Both the position numbers and the translations under genes were made by a program. From Coenobita brevimanus (lineage: Eukaryota > Arthropoda > Malacostraca > Decapoda > Coenobitidae): 64,000 nt of DNA. The notes beneath the pieces were generated by a model. It was not told the DNA's origin. It ran no database searches and was given only the letters and a program-made list of their open reading frames with translations. Positions 10,309 to 21,233 of the stretch are shown here, in pieces; the first letter of the stretch is position 1, and every line of letters starts with the position of its first letter. The stretch lies in NCBI GenBank assembly GCA_032717465.1, contig CM064713.1, positions 10,598,624-10,662,623 on the forward strand, given 5' to 3'.

Positions 10309-12988
10309 TGCTTTATGCTCGTTTAAAATCTGACCATGGTAATATCAGGATGGTTGTAGGGTACGCTCCGGCAAATGAGGTTGCTGATGAAATGAAGGCT
10401 GACTTTTATGAGAAGCTGCAGGATGAAGTGAAAAGAGTGGCAAGACGCGATGTGTTAATGCAATTGTTGGCAGTGGTAGGGATGGCTTTGAAGATTGTAT
10501 GGGTAAGGAGGGTGTTGGTATAAGAAACGAAAATGGGGTGCGATTTGGAAGCTTTTGTTTGGCAAATGACCTTATAATTGGTGAAAATATCTTTGAGCAT
10601 GGAAAAATACATAAAACTACTTGGATTTCACCATGTGGTAAATATTGTAACTAGATTGACCACATTGCAATTAGCAGAAGGCATAGGAGTTATTTGCAAG
10701 ATGTTTGCGTAAGGAGGGAGGCAGATATAGGTAGTGATCACCAACTTGTGTCAAATATTAAAATAAAACTTATGAGAAATGTTAATGGGAATTGTACAGG
10801 AGATAATAATTATGATTTTCATGAGCTAAGAAATGATGAGAACACACAGGAAAAGTTTCGGTGGGAATGTAGGAACAGGTTTCTAGTCCTGCAGATTTTG
10901 ATGGAATCTGAAGACAATGATATTAATCAAATGAGAAGTGAGGTAAAAGAGGTTTTGCATGAGAGCGCTAAGGTTACCATTAAGAGAAAGGGAAAAGCGA
11001 GAAGGAAAAAGTGGATGTCAGATGAAACATGGAATGCAATTCAGAAAAGGAAAGAGGCGAAGTTAAGAAGGGAAGAACAACATATTGATGGCCAGGTAGT
11101 TGAAGTACTTAGAGCAAAGTACTGGAGTTTGCATTCTTAAGTAAACAGACTCGTTAGACGTGATAAGAGGAGGCTATATGATGAAAAGGCAACAGAGACA
11201 GAAATTAAATTAAGTAAAAATGACGGTCAGAGCACAAGAGCAGCGTATCAGGCTATAAAGGAGTTAACTGGGACTGAAAAGAGAAGGAAGGAAATACCTG
11301 TACGAAATAAAAATAGTAATTTGATGACTAAAGATTTGGGTATAAAAGGAAGGTGGAAGGAGCATTTTGAATCTGTTCTAAGTAGACCAATCCCAGCTGA
11401 AGAGGATATTTTGCCAGCCGAGAGAGATTTGCAGATAGAAACAGGAGATATAACTTTGGAAGAGGTAGCAAAATCTGTAATGGAGTTAAAGAATTTTAAG
11501 GCCCTAGGAGAGGGTGGAATATTTCCTGAAATGCTTAAGGTGGAAAATGATGAGTTGATGAATGCGCTTTTGAAACTTTTTAATGCGGCTTGGGATAATG
11601 GTGGAATTCCAGAAGAGTGGAAAAATAGAGCGATAATAAAAATACCAAAAAAGGGAGATTTAAGTGTGTGTGGCAATTGGAGGGGAATAATTTTGACACG
11701 TGTAGTTGCAGAAGTCTTTTCCAAAATCTTGTTGGACAGAATAGAGCCAGTAACTGATAAAATTTTAAGAGAAGAACGAGCGGGATTTACAAAGGGTCGA
11801 GGTTGTAATGATCAGATTTTTGTTGTAAGTCATCTAATGCAACAAGCTAATGAGATGAAAATGCCACTTAACATGTGTTTTGTGATTTTGAAAAGGCATT
11901 TGATAGTGTTTCACGTGGAGCTATGCTGAAAATTATGAGTTTATATGGTATACCAGAAAAGTTTGTAAATATTATTAGAAGCCTGCATGAAGGTACTTTT
12001 TGTAAGGTAATGGTGAGTGGTTCTTTGAATGATCCATTTGAAGTTAGGTCAGGAGTGATTCAAGGAGGAGTTCTTTCGCCTTTGCTGTTTGTTTTGGTTT
12101 GGATTATGTTTTGAGAAAGGTTGTAAGGAGAACAGGCGTAGGAATTAATCTGGAAAGAAAATAGGAAGCTGATGGATTTGGACTATGCTGATGATATTGT
12201 ACTGATTTGCGGAAGTATTTACGAGATGCAGACGGTGCTTGATTGTCTGGTGGAGGAAGGAGAAAAAGTGGGATTGGTAATAAATTGTGGAACGACTGAA
12301 ATTGTTATTATGAACGTAGAGAACCAAATCGATTGTGTATTTGGGAATAATGTGGTGAAGAATGCAGAAAATTATAATTATCTAGGAACCATTGTATCAT
12401 CTAATGGATGGATCATTAAACAATGAAATTGAGGAGAGGATTTGGCAGGCTTGGCGTGCTGTTGGAATGTTGAAATCATTTTGGAATAATAATATGCTTT
12501 CGGTACATACTAAAGTAAAAATTTACAAGCCCATGGTTAGACCAATTTTAATTTATGGGCATGAGTCATGGTACAGTACAATGGCAACAGATCAGAAAAT
12601 ATTAGGATTTGAGAATAGAATACTGAGAAGGATTCTTGGGGTAAAGTGGCAAGACAGAGTTACAACTAAAAGAGTAAGGGATATTGCTAGAGTGGAACCA
12701 TTTTATGAATATGTGAGACTCTCGCTGGAAGTGGCTGGGGCACATATATAGAAAAGAAGGCAGTTTAATACAGGATGTGCCAAAGTGGACTGCTAGAGGA
12801 AGAAGAGGTAGAGGTACGCCGAGGGAAACCTGGTTGAGGTCAATGAAAAGAGAAGCAGGAGAGGAGTGTTGGAGGGACCTGAAGGAGATGGCAAGAGACA
12901 AATATTGGTGGAGAGAGTTCATGGAGGACCCATGCATCCCGTGGGGTGCCACGGAAATGATTGACTGATTGAGTGATTGAATGGCAGG
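10309..12988 (+). pseudogene. RTE-B LINE, main part: endonuclease, RT, C-terminus
   Basis: Following the RTE-C insertion, the endonuclease resumes (VVGYAPANEVADE; SDHQLVSNIKIKL). It leads into a linker with a basic helix, and then RT. RT landmarks are IIKIPKKGDLSVCGNWRG, RAGFTKGRGCNDQIF, CDFEKAFDSVSR, GVIQGGVLSPLLF and LDYADDIVLI. The C-terminal tail has IYGHESW and FENRILRRILGVKWQDR. At least five frame changes or stops occur (near 10,520, 11,140, 11,900, 12,110, 12,400). The 3' end has ATTG-like tandem units next to the TSD. It is older than RTE-C copy 1. Confidence 0.8.
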
Positions 12989-13612
12989 AGAGCCGAAGCC
13001 AGAGAGTACCGAATTCAGGAAAATCAAGTTCAGGAACCTCAGAGCAAGATAAGTCGTTGTGTACATAGACACAACACCCACCTTTGACTTTGATGTGAGC
13101 GTAGAGAAAGTAGGATACAGAAAACGGTTTGCTATCAGTTGCCTCAGAGAGCTGAGTCTCTGTTAAGAACAGAAGGTGAGGTGTAGAGGAGGAGAGGTGG
13201 TGTTCAACAGAGAGAAAGTTAGAGGAAAGGCCGCAAATAATGCAGAGATGAAGAAAGAGTGAGTCAGACAGTGGTTCTAGGCATCTCGTTGCGTCGTCAC
13301 CGGGAGAGGGGCGGATGATGGGGGCATTTATGGTCTCCCCCCCTCCCTGGAGACTCCGAGGCATGGTTAATGTGTTCCATTTTCTTTTTTTTTAATGTTG
13401 AAAAGGAAGCGTAGTGTGTACTGTGCATGTAGATTGTTGTTGACAGTTAGAGAAACTTGTATTGGAGAGCATGCTGGCCTACTGTCCGTGTTACTGAAAC
13501 GCTGAAAAGTTCAACAAAGGGGGATGGCCAGGATCTAGTCCCGAGGCCTGATGAACCGGGAGCTACAGGTCTCCCTATCATCAGCTTTCCATCCACCTTG
13601 GGAGTACTTCCC
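12989..13612 (-). pseudogene. LINE-A 5' part: leader and start of endonuclease
   Basis: On the minus strand 13,364-12,989 is open and encodes the N-terminal half of an endonuclease domain. It includes LLFLTETQLSEATDSKPFS, GGCCVYVHNDLSCSE and FPEFGTLWLRLSCHS. The last residues join directly to 6,680 once RTE-B is removed. About 13,365-13,612 looks like the leader, and no separate ORF1 with zinc knuckles is seen. The exact 5' end and TSD are uncertain, because the PLE junction near 13,613-13,625 is AG-rich like the poly(A) side. Confidence 0.7.
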
Positions 13613-13625
13613 TGCTCGACTAGTG

Positions 13626-14341
13626 CTACAATCTACTCTTCTTTTTCAGGAAATTGCCCACTGTTACAGAACCGATTCTCATAACATTGATACCAATTTT
13701 ATCTAGCGGTGGGGAAACATTACTGCCCACCAAGGTATTAGGTAACATGGTCCTTTCTTTACATTTCTCTCTTTTTTCTTGTACGGTCATGTTCAGCCTT
13801 CCTCCTAGCCTTTATGATAAAGTAGGGAGGGGATTTCAGCTCAGTAAAAAGCATTGAAGATATCCTTGTATTCCTCCTCTAGATATTCTCTCGAACATAT
13901 CCGCATAGCTCAAAGATAAAATCCAGTGACAATGCGTAATTTAGTCCTACTATCCGTAACAGAAGGATAACGTACATAATCATTCTTAGAAGTATTTTTA
14001 CTAAAAAACTTTACACTTAAGATTGTTTTCGTCTTTTGATAAAAGTACATCTAGGTAAGGCAACCTATTGTCATTTTCATATTCTACCGTAAATTTCATA
14101 CTATTTTCTACTTTGTTTACCTGATCCAAAAGCCTATTGAATTCTTACCTACGAGGAACCGTCACAAGTACATCCGTCTACTGTACAGTACGTACTGTAC
14201 CTAAGCCAAGCTACTTCTCCACTATGTCGTTAAAGCTAGTAGTTTCTAGGTGTTCTAAAAATAAATTAGCTAAAACTGGGCTAAGGGGAGACCCCATTGC
14301 TATCCCTGCTCATTGTCCCTAATATTTATCATTACAAGTGA
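13626..14341 (-). pseudogene. PLE-left reverse transcriptase segment
   Basis: This is the inverted counterpart of plus-strand 18,420-19,105, about 90-98% identical by eye. On the minus strand it holds the PLE RT core (AMGSPLSPVLANL) and the conserved C-terminal segment around RLPYLDVLLSKDE. Several indels break the frame. At 14,341 it is split by RTE-C copy 2. At about 13,626 it is cut by LINE-A within an AAAAAGAAGA-like tract. Confidence 0.75.
14334..14341. repeat. Left TSD of RTE-C copy 2
   Basis: ACAAGTGA here is repeated exactly at 17,341-17,348. Deleting 14,342-17,348 restores the PLE inverted arm, which then reads continuously as the complement of 18,282-18,440. Confidence 0.85.
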
Positions 14342-17313
14342 GTAGGAACGTGGAATGTGAGAGGAGTGAATGATGAAGTGAAAGAGAGAGAGATTGTCCA
14401 GGTGCTTGAGGATGCAAAAGTGGATATATGTGGATTGACTGAAACTAAATGGGAAGGTGAAAGGATGAGAGAATGGGAATACGGTGTAGGTATATGTGCG
14501 GGAGTCAGTGAGGATGAGAGGGCAAGAGAGGGAGTATGTCTGATGATAAGCAAGAAGTGGAAGGAGAATATAAGAGAGTATGGAACAGTGGGTGCAAGGA
14601 TTGTATGGGTGAGGATAAAAGTAGGTATACAAGCATGGGCGATTGTATGTGTGTATGCTCCAACTGAGGATCGAGTGGCAAGAGTGAAAGATGAGTTTTG
14701 GGCGAGAGTAGAAGCATGTATGGACAAGTTTGAGAGGAGCGAGAGAGTGCTGTTGATTGGAGACATGAATGGCAAAGTTGGGAATGTACGAGTGGATGGA
14801 GTGGTTGGTCAGTGGGGTGTGCCAGCAGAAGTAGATGGGAATGGTAGTGCTTTGGTGGACATCTGTGCTGGTAAGGGGTTGGCAATAGCCAACACCTACT
14901 TTCGCCATAAGATGATCCACCGGTATGCATGGAGAGTAATGAGGAGGATGGATGGTGAACTTGTTGAACGAAAGGCAATGATAGACTACGTGTGTGTGGA
15001 TGAGCGAATGAGAAGACAAGTGTTGGATGCAAGGGTTTGGAGAGGGTGGGGGAATGGAGTCTCGGACCATCACTTAGTGATGGCCAAGGTAGAGCTGCAA
15101 AGAAAGTGGTTGAGGAAGCGAAGGGGAAGACAGGAGGAAGCAGCTCCTGTGAGAAGAGTGGAGAAATTGCAAAATAGTGAGAAGAGGACAGAGTATAAGA
15201 GCATAGTGGAAGAAAGATTGGGAAGGTATGAGCTAGAGTAGATGGAAGGGGTGGAAGACGTATGTAAGATATTCACGGAAGAGATAAGCGCAGCGTGTGA
15301 GGCAGTTTGTGGAGTGAGGAGGAGATGCAAGGGTGTGCAAGGGACAGCATGGTGGAATGATGAGGTGAAACGAGCTGTGGAACAAAAGAAGAAGGCATAT
15401 GGTGAATGGTTGGCGAGTAGAGATAGGGGAGAAGATGAGAGAGAGAAGAGAGAGGTATATGTGAGCAGGAGAAGGGAGGTTAAGAGACTGGTGAAGGAGA
15501 GTAAGAAGAAAGTGGATGAAGAGTTTGGGAGGAATCAGAGTGTGAAATGGAGGGAGAGTAAGAAATTGTTTTGGAAGGAGGTAAAGAAAGTAAGGCAGTG
15601 TGAAAGGGGAAATAGTAGGGGAGTGAAAGATAGGAATAATAGATTGCTGGTGGAGAAAAGAGAGAAATTGAGGAGATGGAAGGAGCACTTTGAGGATTTG
15701 TTGAATGTAGAGAGTGAGAGCAGTGTGAGTATAAGTGGCTGGGGAATGGCTGGGAGAAGAAGAGATGAGAGGAGGGAGGAAGAGATCAGTAGGTCGGAAG
15801 TAGTGGAAGCGATGAAGAAGATTAAGCTGGGAAAGGCCCCAGGAATTGATGGAGTGTGTGGTGAAATGCTTAGGTATGGGGGTGAGATTGTTGTGGAGTG
15901 GATATGGAAGTTGTGTAGATTGGCTTGGGAAGAGGGAAGGGTTCCAGAGGACTGGAAATCAGGTATAATTGTTCCTCTGTACAAAGGAAAGGGGAGAGAG
16001 AAGTATGTGGTAACCATAGGGGTATTTGCCTTCTTAGTGTGACTGGTAAAATATATGGTAGAATACTCATTGATAGGGTTAGGCATATGACAGAGGAGCT
16101 AGTTGGAGAAGAACAAGGGGGATTTAGGAAGGGAAAAGGGTGTGTAGATCAGATATTTGTTCCAAGATGTTTAGTGGAGAAGTATCTAGAGAAGGGAAGG
16201 AAAGTGTATGCTGCCTTCATGGACTTGGAGAAAGCTTATGACAGAATAGATAGGCAAGGATATGTGGAAGGTATTAAGAATATATGGAGTGGAGGGGAAA
16301 TTGTTGAGTGCTGTGAAGAGTATGTACGAGGGAGCTAGGGCTACGGTGCGAGTGGATGGTGAGCTGAGTGAGTTCTTTGATCTCAATGTGGGACTGAAAC
16401 AGGGGTGTGTAATGTCTCCATGGCTGTTTAATATATATATGGATGGGGTCGTAAAGGAGGTGCAAGGTAGGGCAGTGGATGTGGGGGTGGCCCTAATGAA
16501 TGAGGGTGAGATTTGGAAGCTTCCGGTGTTGCTGTTTGCTGATGATACAGTATTGTTGAGTGAAGATGAATGGGAGTTGCAAGGTTTGGTGAATGAATTT
16601 GGGACAGTGTGTAGGAGGAGGAAGCTGAAAGTTAATGTAAACAAAGTAAAGTTATGGTGTTTGAGAGGAATGAAGTCACAGAGTGTGCAGTGAGGTTGGA
16701 TGGTGAGGATATGGAGAATGTGAGTGCATTCAAGTACTTGGGTAGTGTGATGAGTAAGGATGGAACTTTGGGGGATGAAGTACGTGAAAGGGTACAGCAG
16801 GGAAGGAAGGTTGTTGGCACACTGAAAGCAGTGATGAGAAATAGGGAGGTGAGTATGGAAGTTAAGAAGTCACTGCATGATGGTATTGTGATCCCTTCCC
16901 TGACGTATGGAAGCGAGGCGTGGACCTTGCAAGAGGAGAACAAGTCAAGAGTGAGAGCAGTGGAAATGAGTTACTTGAGAGGAGCATGTGGAGTGACATG
17001 GAGGGACAGGTTGACGAATGAAGAAGTGAAGGAACGTTGTGGGGTAGATGTGGATGTGGTTGAAAAGATTAGGAGAAATACACTGAGGTGGTTTGGACAT
17101 GTGGAGAGGATGGAGAATGAAAGACTGACTAAGAGGGTGTATGTAGGTGAGGTGGAGGGAGGGAGAGGGAGGGGTAGACCGAGGATGAGGTGGAGGGATG
17201 GAGTTGAGAGGTATATGAGGGAGGGGGGGGTGAGTTGGGGGGAGCGGAGTCAAATGGTGGGTGACAGAGTGACTTGGAGGCGTTTTGTCTGCGGCCACCT
17301 TTTGCGGGATTAG
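14342..17313 (+). pseudogene. RTE-C copy 2 endonuclease-reverse transcriptase, four breaks
   Basis: The domains are as in copy 1: endonuclease (LTETKWEGER, VCVYAPTEDR, LLIGDMNGKVG), RT (GKAPGIDGVCGEML, FMDLEKAYDRID, LKQGCVMSPWLF, LFADDTVLL) and the C-terminal tail (RWFGHVERMENE). Breaks against copy 1 are TAG at 15,239-15,241 (CAG in copy 1) and single-base indels near 16,005, 16,255 and 16,645. The catalytic FADD box is intact. The two copies are damaged at different sites, so the inserted parent was probably intact. Confidence 0.85.
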
Positions 17314-17340
17314 GGCGTCGGGCTATAGATAGATAGATAG
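14342..17340 (+). mobile_element. RTE-C copy 2, 5'-truncated
   Basis: This is a second copy of the RTE-C family, in the opposite orientation to copy 1 and about 97% identical by eye. It starts exactly at the endonuclease start (GTWNVRGVND), so the leader is missing. It ends in (GATA)n at 17,325-17,340. The 8-bp TSD ACAAGTGA flanks it. It lies in the left PLE arm. Confidence 0.85.
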
Positions 17341-17348
17341 ACAAGTGA

Positions 17349-17472
17349 AACAACAGTTAGAAACTCAGAGGTCCACTAAGCTAATAAATCATCAACAGGC
17401 ACAGGTAGATCATCATCTTCTGATATTACATTACCCAATACATTAATAAGCCTTATCAGCTGGTACATTAGT
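17349..17472 (-). repeat. Innermost segment of left PLE arm
   Basis: This is the reverse complement of 18,282-18,405 with very few differences. With 13,626-14,341 it forms the left arm of a large palindrome. No coding sense is clear in this short part. It should be the 5' side of the PLE, before the RT core. Confidence 0.75.
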
Positions 17473-18281
17473 AATAAAGAAACAACACTGAAGCTTGAAT
17501 CGGCAGTTTGCCGGATAAACTAGCAGGCAGGTTAACTCAAGCAATTTCGGGTAAAGTTGGTACCATCAGTGGCAATGGCCTTAAGCTTTCTGGTGATCTA
17601 ATCAACAGGATACAAAACTTATGTAATCAACAGGATACAACACTTAAGCATGAGAAATAAGTGAGTGGCCAGCTTCGATGTTGTTTCATTATTACCTCTG
17701 CCAAGGTTATGTTTTACCCCGCGTTGGTTTGTTTGTCTGTTTGTTTGTCTATTAACAGGATTACTAATAAACTTATGAACGGATTTTGATGAAATTTTGT
17801 GGAACAGTAGGCCATGGGCCAAGGAATAAATTATTAAATTTAGAACCGGATCCGGAGTATCTCGCACAATATTTCCAAAAGTTCCCAGAGACTTGCAATG
17901 AAACTTTGTGGAAAGGTGGGTCATGGTCCAAGTGAGAATTGATTACCTTTGGGAGCTGATTCGGATCTGGATACTATATCCACGGATCCAGATCCGGGAT
18001 CATTCAAAGAGTTATGAAAGGATTTTGATGAAAATTTGTGGAAGGGTGGACCTTGGGCCAAGGAAGAAATTTTAAAATTTTGGAGCTGATCCGGATCCGG
18101 ATCCAGGGTATACCGCACAATGTTTCCAAAAACTCTCAATGATTTTCAGTGAAATTTTGTGGAAAGGTGGGCCATGGACCAAGAAAGCATTCATTAATTT
18201 CGGGGGCGGATACTGATCCGGATCCTTTTTAATGGCAATGGCACTGGCAGAGGAGTGCGCTCTCAGAGCGCTTTTTAGTTC
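17473..18281. other. Spacer between the two PLE arms
   Basis: This is the central loop of the head-to-head PLE pair. Bases 17,473-17,694 and 18,254-18,281 show nothing I recognise. The middle is occupied by the terminal-inverted-repeat element listed next. Confidence 0.6.
17695..18253. mobile_element. Small non-autonomous element with terminal inverted repeats and internal GGATCC-rich units
   Basis: CCTCTGCCAAGG at 17,695 and, inverted, CCTCTGCCAGTG at 18,242-18,253 form imperfect terminal inverted repeats. Inside, a unit of about 130 bases recurs several times. It contains TTTTGATGAAATTTTGTGG, then GGCCATGGGCCAAG-like and GGATCCGGATC-like blocks (near 17,780, 17,900, 18,020, 18,150). No protein is encoded. 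The structure suggests a non-autonomous DNA transposon. No TSD is clear. Confidence 0.45.
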
Positions 18282-18419
18282 ACTAATGTACCAGCTGATA
18301 AGGCTTATTAATGTATTGGGTAATGTAATATCAGAAGATGATGATCTACCTGTGCCTGTTGATGATTTATTAGCTTAGTGGACCTCTGCGTTTCTAACTG
18401 TTGTTTCACTTGTAATGAT

Positions 18420-18905
18420 AAATATTAGGGACAATGAGCAGGGATAGCAATGGGGTCTCCCCTTAGCCCAGTTTTAGCTAATTTATTTTTAGAACATCTA
18501 GAAACTACTAGCTTTAACGACGTAGTGGAGAAGTAGCTTGGCTTAGGTACAGTACGTACTGTACAGTAGACGGATGTACTTGTGACGGTTCCTCGTAGGT
18601 AAGAATTCAATAGGCTTTTGGATCAGGTAAACAAAGTAGAAAATAGTATGAAATTTACGGTAGAATATGAAAATGACAATAGGTTGCCTTACCTAGATGT
18701 ACTTTTATCAAAAGACGAAAACAATCTTAAGTGTAAAGTTTTTTAGGGAAAAACACTTCTAAGAATGATTATGTACGTTATCATTCTGTTGCGGATAATA
18801 GGACTAAACTACGCATTGTCACTGGATTTTATCTTTGAGCTATGGAGATATGTTCGAGAGAATATCTAGAGGAGGAATACAAGAATATCTTCAATGCTTT
18901 TTACT
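18420..18905 (+). pseudogene. PLE reverse transcriptase, C-terminal part
   Basis: The frame carries GIAMGSPLSPVLANLFLEHL, the RT motif following the catalytic palm in PLEs. After a stop near 18,535 and frame changes, it carries LLDQVNKVENSMKFTVEYEN and RLPYLDVLLSKDENNLKCK, the typical PLE thumb-side block. Stops and indels show it is dead. The N-terminal RT motifs, including the first catalytic Asp, are missing. Confidence 0.75.
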
Positions 18906-18999
18906 GAACTGAAATCCCCTCCCTACTTTATCATAAAGGCTAGGAGGAAGGCTGAACATATCCGTACAAGAAAAAAGAGAGAAATGTTAAAAGAGGACC

Positions 19000-19461
19000 A
19001 TGCTACATAATACCTCGGTAGGCAGTAATGTTTCCCCACTGCTAAATAAGATTGGCATCAATGTTGTGAGAATAAGTTCTGTAACAGTGGGGAACTTACT
19101 GAAAAAGAAGAACAGTAGACAGGATGTAATCCAGGCAGGAGTTTACAGTGCACATTGTTCAGGATGTAATGAAGTGTATGTTGGCGAAACATTTCGAAGT
19201 TCTGAGAAACGAACGATGGAACACAAATATGACATGAAGTGTCTCAGTGTGAAAAACGCAATTGTGAAACATATGTTTGACACAGGGCGTAACGCTAACC
19301 TGAAAAATTCTAAAATGATTAAATTTGTAGACAGTACCACGAAACGTAGATGTTATGAATCCGCCATTATTGCAAATGTATGTAATATCAACCAAAATAA
19401 AGGATTGTTTACGTCAGCGAAGCCCTTGGCATACCTCGTAACTAGCAGACAGACAGGCTAA
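19000..19461 (+). CDS. PLE GIY-YIG endonuclease fragment
   Basis: This is a 153-residue open frame. Residues 46-60 read GVYSAHCSGCNEVYVGET, the GIY-YIG signature (GVY about ten residues before YVG). It is followed by RSSEKRTMEHKYDMK, a downstream helix (NAIVKHMFDTGRN) and a glutamate-containing segment (RCYESAIIANV). This nuclease makes the nick that primes PLE reverse transcription. It is really the C-terminal domain of the RT protein. The ATG at 19,000 is internal, and the upstream frame is broken, so no complete protein is made. Confidence 0.75.
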   Translation: MLHNTSVGSNVSPLLNKIGINVVRISSVTVGNLLKKKNSRQDVIQAGVYSAHCSGCNEVYVGETFRSSEKRTMEHKYDMKCLSVKNAIVKHMFDTGRNANLKNSKMIKFVDSTTKRRCYESAIIANVCNINQNKGLFTSAKPLAYLVTSRQTG

Positions 19462-19945
19462 CCAGGTAATGTAAGATTGCTTACTTGTGTTTATGTCACC
19501 GGCCAGGCTGGTAACTATTCAAGGAATGGAGTGTTGTCCACTGATGTGGGGACTTTGATGCATGGTCGTGGAGGGTGCGGACGTGTTTTCGTGTGGTCTC
19601 TCCTCCAGCTGTTAGGTCTGCCCCAGAGGCATTGGATTTCTTTTTTTTTTTCTCACCCTTCTCGTGACCGATAGGCTAGCTAGTTGCCCGTTTTCCTCCC
19701 CTCCCTCATAGCTTGGTAGAATAGTTGTCTGCACCTATATACTGAGATTATCTTTGCTTACTCGCCTCTGGAGGGTCTTCCCACCCCCCCCCGATCACTC
19801 TGGGGTGTGAACAGACACAGACACTGCCTCCCGAGAGTAGGATGAGAGGGCAATCTCAGAGTTAGGCGTTTTACTCCGGGTGTCTTGTCCCTTGCTCGTT
19901 TTTTCTTCTTCTTTCCACTTCCCTTGTGAGGGGAAAGTGGTTACT

Positions 19946-21229
19946 ATGGCGGACGCCACTCCCCCCTCCCCTTTCAAGGGGGGAGGTGGTCCTGACGAAC
20001 CCCAGACTGCCATACGGACTGACAACCCTCAGACTGAACGGCCACAGACTTGATGTATCCGTATATATTACTTTTTTTGTCACCATTCACGCCGTCGGTT
20101 CCACTCCCTTGAGTAGTCTCAGTCCTTTCATTATCAAGAAGGTGATTGATGGCTGTGCTGGAGAGGTGGAACTAGTAAAAAATAATCTTGCTTCTGGAGA
20201 CCTTTTAGTAAAAACTCCTCCCAGGTTAAGAACTTGCTCAAACTGCGCAAGTTCCACTGTTATGATGTAGAACCAAGGATCTTACCTTCTATGATTTCCT
20301 GAGAAGATGTCATCACCTGCAGGGACCTCATGGTTATGGAAGAGGATGTGATCATACGCGATGTACGATTTATTACTCGGTTCTCGGAAGCCAAGAAGAT
20401 GAAGACTGCAACAATTATCTTGACATTCGGCAAAGTGAATCTCCCAGCCCATGTAAAAGTCGGGTACGAAATTGTCAATATAAGGCCATATATCCCTAAC
20501 CCGCTTCGGTGTTAAGATGTCAGTTATATGGACATAATGATAAGACTTGTCGGGCTTCCCAATCAGTGTGTGGCAAATGTGCAACACAGGGCCATGATGC
20601 TGAACACTGTACATTTGAGACTGTATGTTGCTTCCACTGCAAGGGTGCTCACTCCACTTCCTCTAGAGATTGTCTGAAGTGAAAGGAGGAGAATGAGGTC
20701 TGCACAGTGAAGGCGACTGAGGGCATCACTTACTACGAAGCTAGGAAAAATGTGGAAGAACTGCATGCAATTCCCACGCCGAAGAGGTTCTATGCTTCGG
20801 CGGTGATGTTCCGTCCTGCAATGTGCTCTGTTGAAACACAGACTGACCCTGAACCTGTTCCTCTTGCCATGCACTCTGCCTCTCCATCTCAGCCTCCTGT
20901 CCAATCCAACCCTCAAACTGACATCCCTACAGCAACTTCTTACTCTCAGGTTGCTGCTACCTCTCAGTCAGTCAAGCCTAAACCGAAGTCCAACTCAAGT
21001 AAGAGTAATATGACCATCCTCACAAAGCAGTCACATCCTCATGTTCTTCCTGCTCCTGGTCCAGTGAGAGAAAGAAGAGTAAGCTCTGCCTCGGGGGAGT
21101 CTGCGAGCCTTGTCAATGATGATAAAATGGAAGTTTCCATCAGCAAACAATGTGATAGGTCCCCGGTAGTTGCTCGCATGTTGGCGGGCATCATAAAAAG
21201 ACTAAGCATATTGGTCTCCAGCGTAATCT
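19946..21229 (+). pseudogene. D1 ORF1 (gag-like, CCHC knuckles), broken
   Basis: The ATG at 19,946 matches the family start. A stop appears about 35 codons in (near 20,052). Remnants of the conserved segment AVGSTPLSSL and IKKVIDGCAGEVE follow, then the RT-proximal knuckle region with several frame changes (stop near 20,515 within the first knuckle). The Ser/Pro-rich tail is open in 20,707-21,180. In intact copies this protein is an RNA-binding gag-like ORF1p. Confidence 0.75.
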
Positions 21230-21233
21230 TAAA

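Larger units (their letters stand above)
1255..17472 (-). mobile_element. Left Penelope-like element (PLE), interrupted by nested insertions
   Basis: Read on the minus strand, one PLE copy survives as five pieces: 17,472-17,349 and 14,341-13,626 (reverse transcriptase part), 3,997-3,866 and 3,086-2,808 (GIY-YIG part and 3'UTR), and 1,387 to about 1,255 (3' terminal region). The pieces follow, in order, the plus-strand copy at 18,282-19,550. The interruptions are RTE-C copy 2, LINE-A (which contains RTE-B and RTE-C copy 1), a LINE 3' fragment and the cold-shock-domain retroposon. TSDs bracket RTE-C copy 2 (8 bp), the LINE fragment (8 bp) and the cold-shock unit (10 bp). The LINE-A junction is blurred by its poly(A). 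PLEs are retroelements that pair an RT with a GIY-YIG endonuclease. No piece is functional. Confidence 0.75.
18282..19550 (+). mobile_element. Right Penelope-like element
   Basis: This is the plus-strand PLE copy. It has a 5' part that is inverted with 17,349-17,472, an RT remnant, a GIY-YIG endonuclease frame, and a 3'UTR ending near GTGTTGTCCACTGATGT, where LINE D1 begins. The left PLE copy continues past this same point into the hammerhead-like region, so about 130 bases or more of the 3' end are missing here or displaced by D1. The 5' half of the RT is absent, so the copy is incomplete. Confidence 0.75.
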
